Below, in pieces: positions 33,871 to 45,233 of a DNA stretch of 64,000 bases; the stretch's first letter is position 1; every line of letters begins with the position of its first letter. The stretch comes from Emydura subglobosa (lineage: Eukaryota; Chordata; Testudines; Chelidae): positions 67,283,075-67,347,074 of the forward strand of contig ML679961.1 of assembly GCA_007922225.1 (NCBI GenBank), written 5' to 3'. Made by a program: the position numbers and the translations under genes. Below the pieces are notes generated by a model. It had not been told where the DNA came from. It saw only the letters and a list, made by a program, of their open reading frames with translations, and searched no databases.

Positions 33871-34162
33871 TGAGGCCTGGTCTACACTGCCACCGGCAGT
33901 CGACGGGAGATACACAAGCTATGTAAGGTAGCTTGCGTATCTCCTGTCAACGTAGTTATGTTCACATAGTGCGGCGTATTCACAGTGCTGCATCGAAGGA
34001 AGACACCCTCCCATCAACACAGCCTTATTCCTTTCGGGGAGGTGGATTACCAGTGTTGGCCTGAGAGCCCATCTGAGATCAACTGAGTGGGTCTCCGCTA
34101 CCTACTCAATCGATCCCACTGAATCGATCGCCACATAGCTGGCAATGCAGACACACCCTGAG
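33871..34162. mobile_element. Harbinger MITE, complete
   Basis: GAGGCCTGGTCTACACTGCCA at the left pairs with CAGGGTGTGTCTGCATTGCCA from the right end reversed. Length is about 290 bp with no coding capacity. Its ends resemble those of the autonomous element at 20610-24528, a possible source of transposase. Confidence 0.8.
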
Positions 34163-34469
34163 TCTAACCCTGCTTCTATCCAATGGAAGTTGCAAGAAGA
34201 AAAAAAACCCAGCTACATACTTGTTTGGTAAATGATGTTCTTTGACATATGTTACACATGTCCATTCCACTTCAGATGCCTATGTGCAGGTGAACCAATG
34301 CCAGAGATCTTTTTCCCATAGTAGTATCCATCAGGATGGGGCATGCACCCTCCCGACTCATCTATGCTGGAAGCCAAGAGTATAAAGAGCAGAGCTGCCC
34401 TGACCCACCTCAAATCCTTCATACCAGAAACATATGTTATCTTTGACTCCAACATAAAGGGGAAGGAGA

Positions 34470-34572
34470 GTGAATCATGAAACGGACATGTGCAACACAC
34501 CTAGAAGAAAAATAGTTACATAACTATTTTTTCTTCTTTGAGTGCTTGCACATGTCCATTCCACTTCAGGTG
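34470..34572. repeat. DIRS copy 3 internal complementary region
   Basis: GTGCAACACACCTAGAAGAA is followed by AGTTACATAACT, then TTCTTTGAGTGCTTGCACATG. These mirror the two outer ends of the element. Confidence 0.8.
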
Positions 34573-35680
34573 ACCCACAAGCATTTCCACTCTTCCAAAT
34601 CTAGCATCATCTCTCGAGACTTGAGAGACAGCATAATGAGTGCTGAAGGTCTGAACAGATAACCTAGTCGTAGCCCTGAAAATGTCATTGATGGGTACAC
34701 AACTTAAAGCAGACAACACTGCTTGTGTTCTTAGAAAGAGTGCTAAAACTCTTTAAGGAGATGGAACCTTAATGGTATCACAGCACAGATGGATGCAGGA
34801 AGCGATCCAGAAGCAGGTCCTCTGTGAGGAGACCAGTTGTCCTCTCATCATCTCAGCAAAGAAGACAAAACAATAGTGGAAACACCCTATCCTGTTTATA
34901 GTCCTATCCAAGTAAAAGACTAATATCCTATGGACATCCAACATACAGAGTTTTTCCTCATCTTTATAAGAGCAAGGTTTCAGAAAAAAAAGTAAGCAAG
35001 TACATCAGGTTGATGCAGATGGAAAATCTGACACTACTTTAGTGAGAAATTTAGGGTGTGGATGGAAACTAAATTTTATCTTTGTCAACTACTAAAGTCT
35101 TAAATTCTACTATCCCCATGGCTGAAATAACAGTTTCCAGGAACGCTAGCTTCACTGAGAGATGAGAAGGAATCATGGAGGTATAGGCTCAAAGGGGAGC
35201 CCCATTAAAGCTAATAGAACCAAATTTAGATCCCACGTTGGGTTGGGATGCTTTATAGGTGAGAAGAGTCTATCCAATCCTTTCAGGAATCTAACTATGA
35301 TAGGGTTGAGGGGAAAAAAACAGATCTTACTTCTGCATGAAGATGGAGTATGGAGATTATTCCCTGAGAGTTCATTTTGCAGTTAATAGAAAGCCCTTTT
35401 TTCCCTTAAATGAAACAGGTAATCCAGAATAAACTGTATGGCATATGTAAAGGAGAGGTAACTTTCTGCTGGGACCACACAGAGAACCTCTTCTAATCTT
35501 GAATTAAACATCTTTGGTGGAAGGCTTTCTGCTGTTCAAGAGAACATTTTGGACTCCAAGGGAACAGCCAGTTTCCTGGGGAGTTAACCACTGAGCATCC
35601 AAGCAATCAGATGTAGCCTAAGAAAATTGAGATGTAGCGTCTGGTCATGGTTCTGCTGAGGGAGAGATATTGAATCTCAA
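34516..35680 (-). pseudogene. DIRS tyrosine recombinase, copy 3 (broken)
   Basis: The C-terminal box at about 34690-34600 reads RLSVQTFSTHYAVSQVSRDD and retains the HY pair. At 34944-34890 HRILVFYLDRTINRI matches the block ahead of it. Upstream parts are out of frame. It lies next to the internal complementary region, as in copies 1 and 2. Confidence 0.75.
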
Positions 35681-36399
35681 ATAGGGAGACTAAATAGGTC
35701 TGAGAACCAATGCCATCGAGACCAGGCTGATGCTGTCAAAATAAAATTGGCATGATCCTGCCTGAGTTTGCGTAAAACCCTTGGTACCAAGAGAATGGAG
35801 GAAAAAATACACAGACATTGCCCCTTCTGGGACAATAGAAAGGTGTCTGACAAAGACCCCGCACACAATGTGCCCATGATCAAAAGAGGTGACACTTCTT
35901 GTTCTGCCAGGAGACAAAGAGGTCTATTTCTGGCATTTCCCAAGTCAAGAAAATTGATTTGGCCACATGGGATCTGAAGGAACTATTTGTGATCTTTGCT
36001 GAACATTCTGCTGAGATTGTTCATCAGGCAGTTTTGGTCCCCCAGGAGGTAAGATGTGTTGTGACAACTGGGCCTACAAATTTACCTTAATTGTGAGTTC
36101 AACTGTATAAATGTTCTCACAGTTTTTAAAGTGTCACAACAATAAATGCTGATAGAAAAGGTTAAAAAAGGAGACAGAATGATTGAATTAGTCCAAACAA
36201 AAAGGCCTACTGATATAACTCAAAGACCGTATTAAGATCATGACTAGTAAACAAGTAGTGCAGGACTTTAAAAAAATGCACCAAAATTGGCATATTGGAA
36301 AATAGGCCTAATTGGTGAACAAAATAATGAGAGGATGGGCTATTCCACCCATTACTCCCTTTTGGTGTCCTCAAACAGAGACCCTGGGAGCAAAAGCTG

Positions 36400-37262
36400 G
36401 CTACCAAGACACAGGCTGACTGAAAGAAGGGGAAGGAGCAAGCTTTTCTATCATGGCTGCCATCCCCACCATTTCCTGGGACTCCAATCTTCTTCATCCT
36501 AATCCTGAGAGATGTTCTTATCAGACTAGGCCAGAAAGAGGGAGCCAGATGACACTGCCACTTTCACTGACTCAGGATGAATCCCAAACACCATCTGGGA
36601 TGAGAGACTTTGCCATGCACGTTTCTCCTTGGGTGTTCTTTTCCTTCTCCACCTTATTTCTTTTCCTTCCCGTCCCTGTCCTTTTTCCGTCTGTCTAATA
36701 AGAGTCTGGCCTAGCCAGTCAAGTCTGTATATTTTGCAACACTCCTGTAAACCTGTGACCAGAAAGAGGCAGCTAAACACAATGCCCTAAACAGTCCAAT
36801 ATTGGTACAAGTTTGCCAGATCTCAGGGTGACTATGACCATATGCTCCCTGTGTTTCTCCAACAGTGAGGCTACAAGTAAGAGTCAACTTCAGAGACAGA
36901 CGCTTCATTTTCTATATTGTTCTTTTCTCTTCCCTGTTTTTGTGCGTTTATTTTGTTTTGTGTTTTAGGAAATTGGATCGGACTTTAACAGCAGTAGCAA
37001 CTACAACAGCTCCAACCCACCATGTTTCTTTTCCCCAAAAAAGAACAGTTATTACCATCTAAAAGAAAACAAAAGGGGTTTTTTTCTAAACACTCTCTTC
37101 AGCTAACGGGAAAGGGAACAAGGAATGTTGTTAAAATGAAAGTCGTACTTAATGCTTTACATTTCAAATGCTTTAACTTTTTTTCTTTTCCATATCTTTA
37201 ATAAAACATTACAAAGGATTTTAACAGTGTATGCCATTGTACTAGGCAGGCTGAGGTCTACA
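36400..37262 (+). repeat. unnamed interspersed repeat R1, plus copy inside DIRS copy 3
   Basis: The right part (about 36770-37262) aligns with the reverse complement of 20195-20609 plus 24529-24597. It ends at GCAGGCTGAGGTCTACA, where DIRS RNase H sequence resumes. The left limit is uncertain and may extend toward 36100. No domain is recognised in its short frames. It has an AATAAA at about 37199. Confidence 0.6.
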
Positions 37263-37980
37263 TACATGAAGACTGGTTAATGTTGGACAGTTTTGGGGTC
37301 ATGTTAAAACTCTTTGGTCCCATATATTCCACATAAATTAATACAACATATGCCTTGAGGGTAATGGTGCTCTTGATGCATAAAGTCCAAAGGCTCATTG
37401 TCTCCTGGCAAAGGGGGCCTAATCTGGCATCTGCCTGATTATTGAAATAGAACACAGTAGCAGTGTTGTCCATGCATACCTGTACTGTACATTCCCTGAT
37501 GTGGGGAAAAACAGAGGACAGGCCAGATGGATAGCTTCAAAGCTCTCAAACACTGATGTGGAGAGAGAGATCCTGACCTGACCAGAGACCTTGAGTTTGG
37601 AGGTCCTCTAAATGAGCTCTCTATTTGAGAGGTGAACCATCTGTGATTGAGTTATGGAGGGCAAAGCCGGGGCAAAAGGGAATCTCCTTATATGCATGGG
37701 CCGGGTCCATCCACCAATCCAGAGACAACAAAACATCTGTTTTATGAGCCAGCAAATCCAGCAGATGATGAAAGTGATGGTAGACTGACCTAAACCACCT
37801 CTTCATGACTGAGGTGAAGTCTGGAATCTTGAAGTCCTCGCACAGGTCCAACATCATCTGAAACTTGCACTGAGGAATAAGCATAGTCTGAAGGCCAAGG
37901 AGCCACAGTACCAGCTGCAGTAGCAGGAGCCTGGGACCAGAGGAAGCATATAACATTTTCCTGCTCAAGGAACTGTACAC
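37258..37980 (-). pseudogene. DIRS RNase H and adjoining region, copy 3
   Basis: 37980-37621 contains SLDWWMDPAHAYKEIPFCPG leading into an ITDGS block (first RNase H aspartate). 37473-37258 starts MDNTATVFYFNNQADARLGP, the second conserved RNase H block. These two are adjacent in intact DIRS elements and remain close here. Confidence 0.75.
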
Positions 37981-37999
37981 CTGCCTGGCTCCACAAAAG

Positions 38000-38880
38000 A
38001 GTTTTCAGACCTTGTTGGTACTGACAAAAGTTCAGTCTCAGATGGCACCAAACATATGGCTACTGAGTACCATGGCTTGCATGGCAGGAATAGTACCCAG
38101 TATCAGGGCTTGCATGGCAGGAACAGTCAGTAGCTGGACCTCATCATGCATCAGTGGTGGGTCCAGCACAAATAGTTGTAGATTCCTGCCATACTGTATG
38201 TCTCAGGTGTCACTGACGTCAATTGAGTAAGATGTGTTGCAGAGGAAGTCGATGCCATACATGGTACCAGAAATGTCTTCATGGTGCCACATGAGGTGTC
38301 TGTATCAATAACTCTACAGGGCTAGAATGCAGCACTAAGGAGTGCCTAGGAGGAGCTTGCTGAGCTCAAATCTCTGTACTAGTCTTCTAGTGTGAATCTG
38401 TTTGGGACCTAGCCCTCAAAGATGAAGAGGGCTTCTTCTACTTACAAGAGGTCCAAAGTGCTAGACTTCTGCTACTGCTGGTTGCAAAATACCAAAGACA
38501 GTGAATGGTGTCTCCTCTCCAGCTTCTTCCACCTGAAGATGTCGCCTAATTTGGTGGCATGCTCAGAGACTGAGTCAAGTTCAAACCTCTGTATACCAAA
38601 TGGCTAGGTTTCAAAGGGAGGCGCAAAGTTGCATCCATCAAGATAATCTCGAAGTCGAACACCCATGAGCTTCTTAGTCCTAGTCTTAAACCTCTACAGA
38701 TATGGCACTTATGCCTCACATGTCCTTCTCCAAAACATTTTAAGTAGCAAGAGTGATGATCACTCACTGGTTAGATTTATGACTGCCAGAATAGCATTTA
38801 AACCCCAGGGATTTAGGCATACTTTGATAGTGAGCTAAAAGCTCAATGAAAATAAGATAAAATCCAATACGTTTTTTCTA
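38000..38880 (-). pseudogene. DIRS gag region, copy 3 (degraded)
   Basis: Assigned by position and by a leader with ACTAAAACTA runs at 38890-38920 like those of copies 1 and 2. Near 38710 the minus strand reads SYLKCFGEGHVRHKC, comparable to the CxxC-bearing N-terminus of gag in copy 1. No long frame survives. Confidence 0.5.
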
Positions 38881-39190
38881 AACAAGTACCACTAACTATA
38901 ACTATACTAAAACTATTTATGATATTTAAAAAAAAAAAAAAGCTTTAGAAAAACTTTTCATAAAAGAGAGAATGGGAAAGAATATGAGAAGCTCACACAT
39001 GCTCCAGCTACCAACCATGAGCAGCGAGAAGGAATGGAGAGTGTGGCTCCACTTTTTACACCCTTGGCTAGCAGATTGAGGGTACAGACATGCATGCGCT
39101 GCCCCAACAGGTACTGCTATGAGGAAAAAGATCTCCAGCTTCACTGCACCGGCACACATGCACTTGAAGTGGAATAGACACTTGAAGACA

Positions 39191-42179
39191 AATAATTGAT
39201 TCTGGATTAGTAGATACTGAAACAGAGAAGTTTATTTACATTCATATATTTCCATTATAAATTAAGTACTGTAGAAACACGAACATCTAATATATTTCAA
39301 CCATTTATAACATATGAATCTGTTTGTAACTTTTTCTGTTCAAACAGCTCTGAATGTCAGTTTGTGAATAACTGCATCTCAGCAGGAGTGCAGTTCCATG
39401 TATAATGTACATCATCACAAACAAAATGTACATATCCCAATGTGATCTCCACACATAGGCTTATGCCACTATACACACCTTGGTTTTGAAACCACAATCC
39501 AACCTTGACAATCCTGCCTGCCACCTAGAAAGTAGGGAAGCAGGACTTTTCAAACAGATTGATTCTGTTTTATGGATTAAACAATAGGATGTGCTCAGAT
39601 GACAAGCATGTCACCCACTCTAGTTTAGTTCTTCAGTGTTCAAAGGAATTATTTTCCCTACTCTCTCCTTTAATGTAGACCCTGATCCTTCAATTGACTC
39701 CATGTAAGCACACAGGCCTCTCTGAGAGTCAGCTGCAGGACTGGTGCCCGAGTGTCCTCAAAGATAAATAACATACTGCACCTGTGCTATATATCTATAT
39801 TTGTATATAGTGCAAAAGTATGAGTCTTCAATCTACTCACAACATCCCATTTACCTCTCTGATATGAAATCAGATCACTTTAAAGGGATGACAAGGATTC
39901 ACTTTTCATCATGCATCTGTGTGAATTATCTCAAACTCAATATTTTTTTCATTTAGTAAAATTAACTAACCACATAATAAGACAGAATGAACAGCAACAC
40001 TGTGTTTTCATTCCATTACTGGCTAGCCCATTTTCTAGTCATACTATGAAGAGGGTGGGGGAAGAAATGAACCCCAAATCACCTTTAAAATATTCAGGTC
40101 ACAGATAAAGAAGGAAAAAATGTATCTTCTGGTTAAAATTAAAGTAATCACAAACCATTTATTTGAAACCTCTCAGAAGAAATATTAAAGGACACTGTCA
40201 TGTACTTTGGGCTGAAAATTCAGGTTTGTTAAAAGCAGCTTTTTTAAAAAACAAAGCCTACTAACAGAAATTTCTTTTATAATTTTAATGAAATCACTTT
40301 GTAGTTTGGATTTAAACATTCCTCTGCCATGTCTGAAATCCAAACATTCTAACAGTATGGAAGCATGAGAACCAGAAAGAGAAATTTAGTAAACAACATT
40401 AGTGATGAAATGGTAAACATGTTTTTTAAAATCCTCATACTCAGATTAAAGCAAACACTTTGTTGTGAGTTGGGTTAAACCTTGTTGTTATGGGTTGACC
40501 ATAACTGTCACTTATCATTCAGGATGAATGTAAAGAGGTGATTGAAATAACAGCCACCAAATGAAAAAAAATCAATTATTCTTCAATCACTTCCACTCAC
40601 AAAACCCCAAATCTGGCTAGCTGCTTGGGTCAAAAAAGGTAACAATATTTTTAAACATCCTGAACTCATACAATTCTCCACTGACTTGCACCTTATACAG
40701 TCACTTACACCTGTATAAAGTGAGTGTAAAATACAGCAATGAGAGTTTTGATTTGGTAGTGTTTTACACTCTCCTTTCACTCTATTTGGAGATGTGTAAA
40801 TGACTACACAAAGTGCATTAAGGCAGTAGAGAATCAGACCCACCGTATTTCAATTTGCAGCTGATATTTGAATGGATAACCCGCAACAACTTGTTATTCA
40901 AAATTATGAAGAGAAACAGGACTGATAAAACATAGCCACTTTATACAGTTGACAAAACACTGCCAAAGGTTTAATATTTAAAATCAGAATATGCAAGAGT
41001 TTAATAAAAATATATCTCAATGATGGTACCAACCTGTGTCTTTGTTCTTCTATGGAAGGTTATGAAGACTTCCCTCTATTTGAATCTGGGTCACATGTAT
41101 CTGCTTCTCTCCTTGGACTTTACAAAGACAGTGACCTGAAACAAAACAGTAATAGCTTGAATATGCAACCTATGAAAATACTACCTCATAGGGCCTGATT
41201 TTCAGAAGCACTGAACACCCACAACTCCAGCTGAAGGGAAAACAAGCTGTAGGTGCTCAGGACTGCTGAAAGCCAAATCCATAGTTTCTTTAGTGTAATA
41301 AATTACATATTTTTTCATTGTAAGCGCTCAACTATATCTTGTAAAATCTTTATAAGGCTATTAAAAGAAGATGCACTCCCTGTGTGAAGTAGGAACTGAC
41401 TTCTCACCTGGAAGTTCAATTGTTTGCAAAGGTACAGAGTTCACTACCTCAATTATCTTCAGAAAACACTTAACTTTGTGAGAATGTTGCTTCACTTCAG
41501 ATTTCAAACTACAGGTCATCTAAATCTGGTGATAAGGGTTCAATTCCTTCACTTCACCTAACCTGTAGCTAACTGGGTCAAATGAGAATGCCTGTTGCTG
41601 TACCTCTCTACTTTTATCTATACGCCAATATCAGTGCCATTACATCACCAGCCTCATCAGCAGACTTCAGAAAAACAGATTGTCTACTTCTGCCACAGCA
41701 TTTACCTCCACCCTTCAGCATACAATACATTCATTAATAGCATTTTGCCACAGTTGTTCTGTCACTTTCACTGCACAAAGTACAATAAATTGCCTCTGGT
41801 TTGGTAACTGCTTTGCCCTATGATTATCAACAGTCTTCAGAAGTCTGGTTATCGATGGATGTCAGCACAAATGTACCAAGATTTAAAAATGATTTAAGCT
41901 TTCTAATAGAAAAAGTCAACTGAAATTGACATCAGTTTCATAATTCCTTTTCCCAAAAAAACATTACAAACTAATACCTTTATATAATAATTAGGACTAT
42001 TTTCATGGCTATCACAGTCATGGATTACACAATTTTTATGCTTTTAAAAAACAACAAACAACAACAACAACTTCCCATTTTTGGAGTTTTCAAGGGTGTA
42101 TGTAGATGTGACAATAAAAAGATGAACCAATCTCAATGAGAAATTTGAGGACTGCCAATTTAAAGGTTCACAGATTTTA
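39191..42179. other. no gene seen; two ancient-repeat-like patches
   Basis: Mostly AT-rich unique DNA. 40680-40845 (CACTTACACCTGTATAAAGTG) and 41190-41275 (GGGCCTGATTTTCAGAAG and its inverted partner CTGAAAGCC) look like old conserved amniote repeats. I see no exon. Confidence 0.4.
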
Positions 42180-42332
42180 AAGTCAGAACGGATGGAGCTC
42201 ACCAATGTGGTATACAAAGTAATACTTACCTACTTCTGTTCAGTGTTTCCCCTGCTTCTACATCCAAGGATCACGTTAGTCCTTTTTGCCACAGCAACAC
42301 ACAGTGAGATCTCATTCTCACTTTATCTACAA
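42180..42332 (-). mobile_element. CR1 LINE fragment, part 1
   Basis: ACCAATGTGGTATACAAAG, CCAAGGATCACGTTAGTCC and TTTTTGCCACAGCAACACAC are CR1 polymerase-tail sequence in reverse. It is cut at 42332 by a hAT element and continues at 42908. Confidence 0.78.
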
Positions 42333-42907
42333 GAGTGGCTCCCAACTTGGAGGGTGGGACCCCCTTTGTGGGGGGTGCCAAAGATTCCAGGGGGTCCATG
42401 AGGCTTCAATAATATTGAGGTCATTTAGCCACCACATTTAGCCACTCGAGCTCTGCGCCGGCTGGAGTAGAGGAGCAGCCCCCTCCGACCTCTGTGACAG
42501 CTGGAGTGGAGGAGCAGCCCTCCCCAGCCCCCTACCGGCCAGGCGCCTGGTTGGAGAGGAGCAGCTCCATGCCGGTGGGGGCCTGGAACAGCCCTGGCCA
42601 ACTCACCAGAGCCTGTCTCCATTACCCTCAGTCCATGCAGGATGGGAAGAGGCAGGGCCACACAGGGCATACGGTGGTGGCTGTGCCAGGGAAGGTTTAG
42701 CTTCTTAACTCAGGTAAGAGTAATTTATTTATTATTGTTGTTGTTATTTTTTATTATTATTATTATTATTGATGATGATGTAATGTAGTGTTATTATCAT
42801 TATATGTGTTTATAGGGGTTATGTGTGTTTATGGTCGGTGAGGGGGGCACGTGTTTTACCTAGTGTTAACTAGTGGGGCTTTCACTCAAAAACGTTGGGA
42901 ACCACTC
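42333..42907. mobile_element. hAT MITE with perfect 8-bp target duplication
   Basis: The ends are GAGTGGCTCCCAAC and, inverted, GAGTGGTTCCCAAC. Identical octamers ATCTACAA flank it at 42325-42332 and 42908-42915. Length is 575 bp with no coding capacity. The interior is GC-rich on the left and has an ATT/GAT simple repeat at 42729-42780. Confidence 0.93.
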
Positions 42908-43015
42908 ATCTACAATGATCTCTAAATCTTTTTCAGAGTCATTTGTCTTGTAAGTATGGACTGTACTCCTAGTTTCTCATTGTATGATCTTGTATTTGCC
43001 TAAAGACTGTTTCTA
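42908..43015 (-). mobile_element. CR1 LINE fragment, part 2
   Basis: Continues the CR1 (TCTAAATCTTTTTCAGAGTC, TCTTGTAAGTATGGAC) after the hAT insert. The upper edge is approximate. Confidence 0.72.
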
Positions 43016-43080
43016 ATTCGCAAGTAGAGAACAAGTTAACAGTAAAAATAGGGTGCTTCTGCACAAAAAATAAAAGTCTC

Positions 43081-43107
43081 AGGAAAGGTCTACATTACCA
43101 TTTAAGT
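43081..43107. mobile_element. Harbinger-type MITE, left end
   Basis: AAGGTCTACATTACC is a MITE terminus cut off by the CR1 at 43108. Its partner end is at 43934. Confidence 0.65.
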
Positions 43108-43681
43108 CATAGAATCATAGAATATTAGAGTTGGAAGGGACCCCAGGAGGTCAACTAGTCCAACCCCTTGCTCAAAGCAGGACCAACCCCAGCTAAATCA
43201 TCCCAGCCAGGGCTTTGTCAAGCCGCAGCTTAAAAACCTCTGAAGATGGAGATTTCACAACCTCCCTAGGTAACCCTTTCCAGTGCTTCACCACCCTCCT
43301 AGTAAAAAACTTTTTCCTAATGTCCAACCTAGACCTCCTCCACTGCAACTTGAGACCGTTGCTCCTTGTTCTGTCATCTGCCACCACTGAGAACAGCCTA
43401 GCTCCATCCTCCCTGGAACCCCCTTTCAGGTAGTTAAAGGCTGCTATCAAATCTCCCCCTCATTCTTCTCTTTTGCAGACTAAACAAGCCTAGTTCCCTC
43501 AGCCTCTCCTCATAAGTCTTGTGCTCCAGCCCCCTAATCATTTTTGTTGCTCTCCGCTGGACTCTCTCCAACTTGTCCACATCCTTTTTGTAGTGGAGGG
43601 CCCAAAACTGGACACAATACTCCAAATGCGGTCTCAACAATGCCGAATAGAGGGGAATAATCACTTCCCGCGATCTGCTGG
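43108..43681 (-). mobile_element. CR1 LINE, 5'-truncated, inside a MITE
   Basis: The tail TCATAGAATCATAGAATATTAG marks the 3' end. It is very similar to the CR1 at 16405. Frames 43450-43193 and 43862-43434 carry [19 protein letters not shown] and [19 protein letters not shown], separated by one frameshift near 43445. 5' truncation is at about 43681, where MITE sequence resumes. Confidence 0.9.
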
Positions 43682-43934
43682 CTGAAATGCTGAAAATGAC
43701 ACCCCCTAGTGACCCAAGTAACAGTGATCTAAGCACTGTCCACACCGGTGCTATATCAGCGGGAGACACGCTCCTGCCAATACAGCTTCCGCCTCTCATG
43801 GAGGTGGAGTAATTATGCCAATGGGAGGGCGCTCTTCTGTCAGCATAGAACATCTTCACCACATGAGCTACAGTAACACAGCTGCATCAGTGCAACTACA
43901 CCGATGTAGTGTTTCTAGTGTAGACCTGCCCTCA
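43682..43934. mobile_element. Harbinger-type MITE, right part
   Basis: It ends in TAGTGTAGACCTGCCCTC, whose reverse complement matches the left end at 43081. With that piece it makes a MITE of about 280 bp split by a CR1. Confidence 0.68.
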
Positions 43935-44627
43935 ATTAGCCACCATTGCCAGATAATAGTGTTCTGTAGACAAAAGAGAACAGATTAATCTTAAGGAGGG
44001 ATTTGACCAAGGATACAATGGTATTTTCAAATGTATTTTGGATAGGAAGTTCTTCCCTACATACATAAGGGATGGCATGGAAGAAAATGCAAAAATATTT
44101 TTGAGAGAAGCCCACTAACAAATGAACACACACATTGCTGGCAAAAGCAAATAGAAAACTTGTCAGCATAATAAGTTAGAGCAGCCCGATATAACTCAAA
44201 GTATCTTGAATGTAAGGCAAAGAAGCTTGTGTTTGATATGGTAAAGAAGTCAGAGCTAGTAGAGGCATACAAAGAACACATGATGTGGTAGGAACAACAA
44301 TCCAAAATGATCTTAGCAGGAGCAATTCCAAGGGATTTTTGTGGTAGGGTCAATGTTGCAGTCAATGCTTGGGGGCCATATTAAAGATACTCACAGAATG
44401 GTGGAATGGAAGAATGGTGGTGATGTGACTGAGGCAGTGATTCAGAAAGCTAGGAGAGCTTGCGAGGAAAAGAACAAAAGCTGAATTTTGGCCATGCTGA
44501 GTATAAGTTAATGTCTGGCTGTTCATCAAGAGATGTCAGAAAGAAAGACAGAGATGCATACTGGAAAAAGGGAGACAAGTTCATAATGCAGAGGTAAATA
44601 TGTGAGTCATCAATGTAAAATGTATGC
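43935..44627. other. no gene seen
   Basis: Only chance frames are present, with no element ends recognised. Confidence 0.4.
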
Positions 44628-44772
44628 CGTGCTGTTGTAGCCGTGTCGGTCCCAGGATATTAGAGAAAAAGGGGGCGAGGTAATATATTTTACTGGGGCA
44701 ACTTCTGTTGCTGCGAGATACATACTGACGAGCTACCCAGAGTTCTTCCTTACTCACCTTGTTTCATCAATG
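44628..44772. repeat. interspersed repeat fragment, unclassified
   Basis: GTTGTAGCCGTGTCGGTCCC with GGTAATATATTTTACTGGGG and CAACTTCTGTTGCTG is a phrase I recognise as recurrent in reptile genomes. I cannot assign the family from one copy. Confidence 0.4.
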
Positions 44773-45181
44773 TAAGATGATAGTCAACGCCATGCAAGAC
44801 TATCCAGTGATAATAGGTAAAGCAAACTTAAGGGAGAGAATCCTCTAAGATACTGGGGGGACAAGCGGGGAAAGGAGAGATGAGAGATTCCCCAAAGAAA
44901 AGGCCAGTGGGGGAGAAAGAAGAGGCAAAGAGACTGATTTTTCATTCTTGTATAGTAACATTAACTTCATTGTCATAAGAGTTAAGGATATCTTTATCAA
45001 CTAGCAACTTTTTAAATAAGTTCTCTTTTCTCTCTAACATACTATAATAATTTTGTCAGCTAAATGAATTAAACATTTAATGGAATATTTTTGCTTTCCT
45101 TTGGAAAGAAACGAGACCTGTGTATAGTAATTTATTACTGCAAAGTATCACAAGTTGTTCCACAGAAAAAACTCCATTGAG

Positions 45182-45233
<52 letters not shown>

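Larger units (their letters stand above)
34233..39190 (-). mobile_element. DIRS-type retrotransposon, copy 3, with internal deletion and insert
   Basis: Inverted ends: 34233-34420 (GTTCTTTGACATATGTTACACATGTCC) pairs with 39010-39190. The internal complementary region at 34470-34572 repeats both outer ends. Gag, RNase H and recombinase remnants are present in that order on the minus strand. The polymerase core with YLDD was not found, so gag seems joined to the RNase H part by a deletion. About 36100-37262 is foreign and includes repeat R1. It is close in sequence style to copy 1. Confidence 0.85.
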
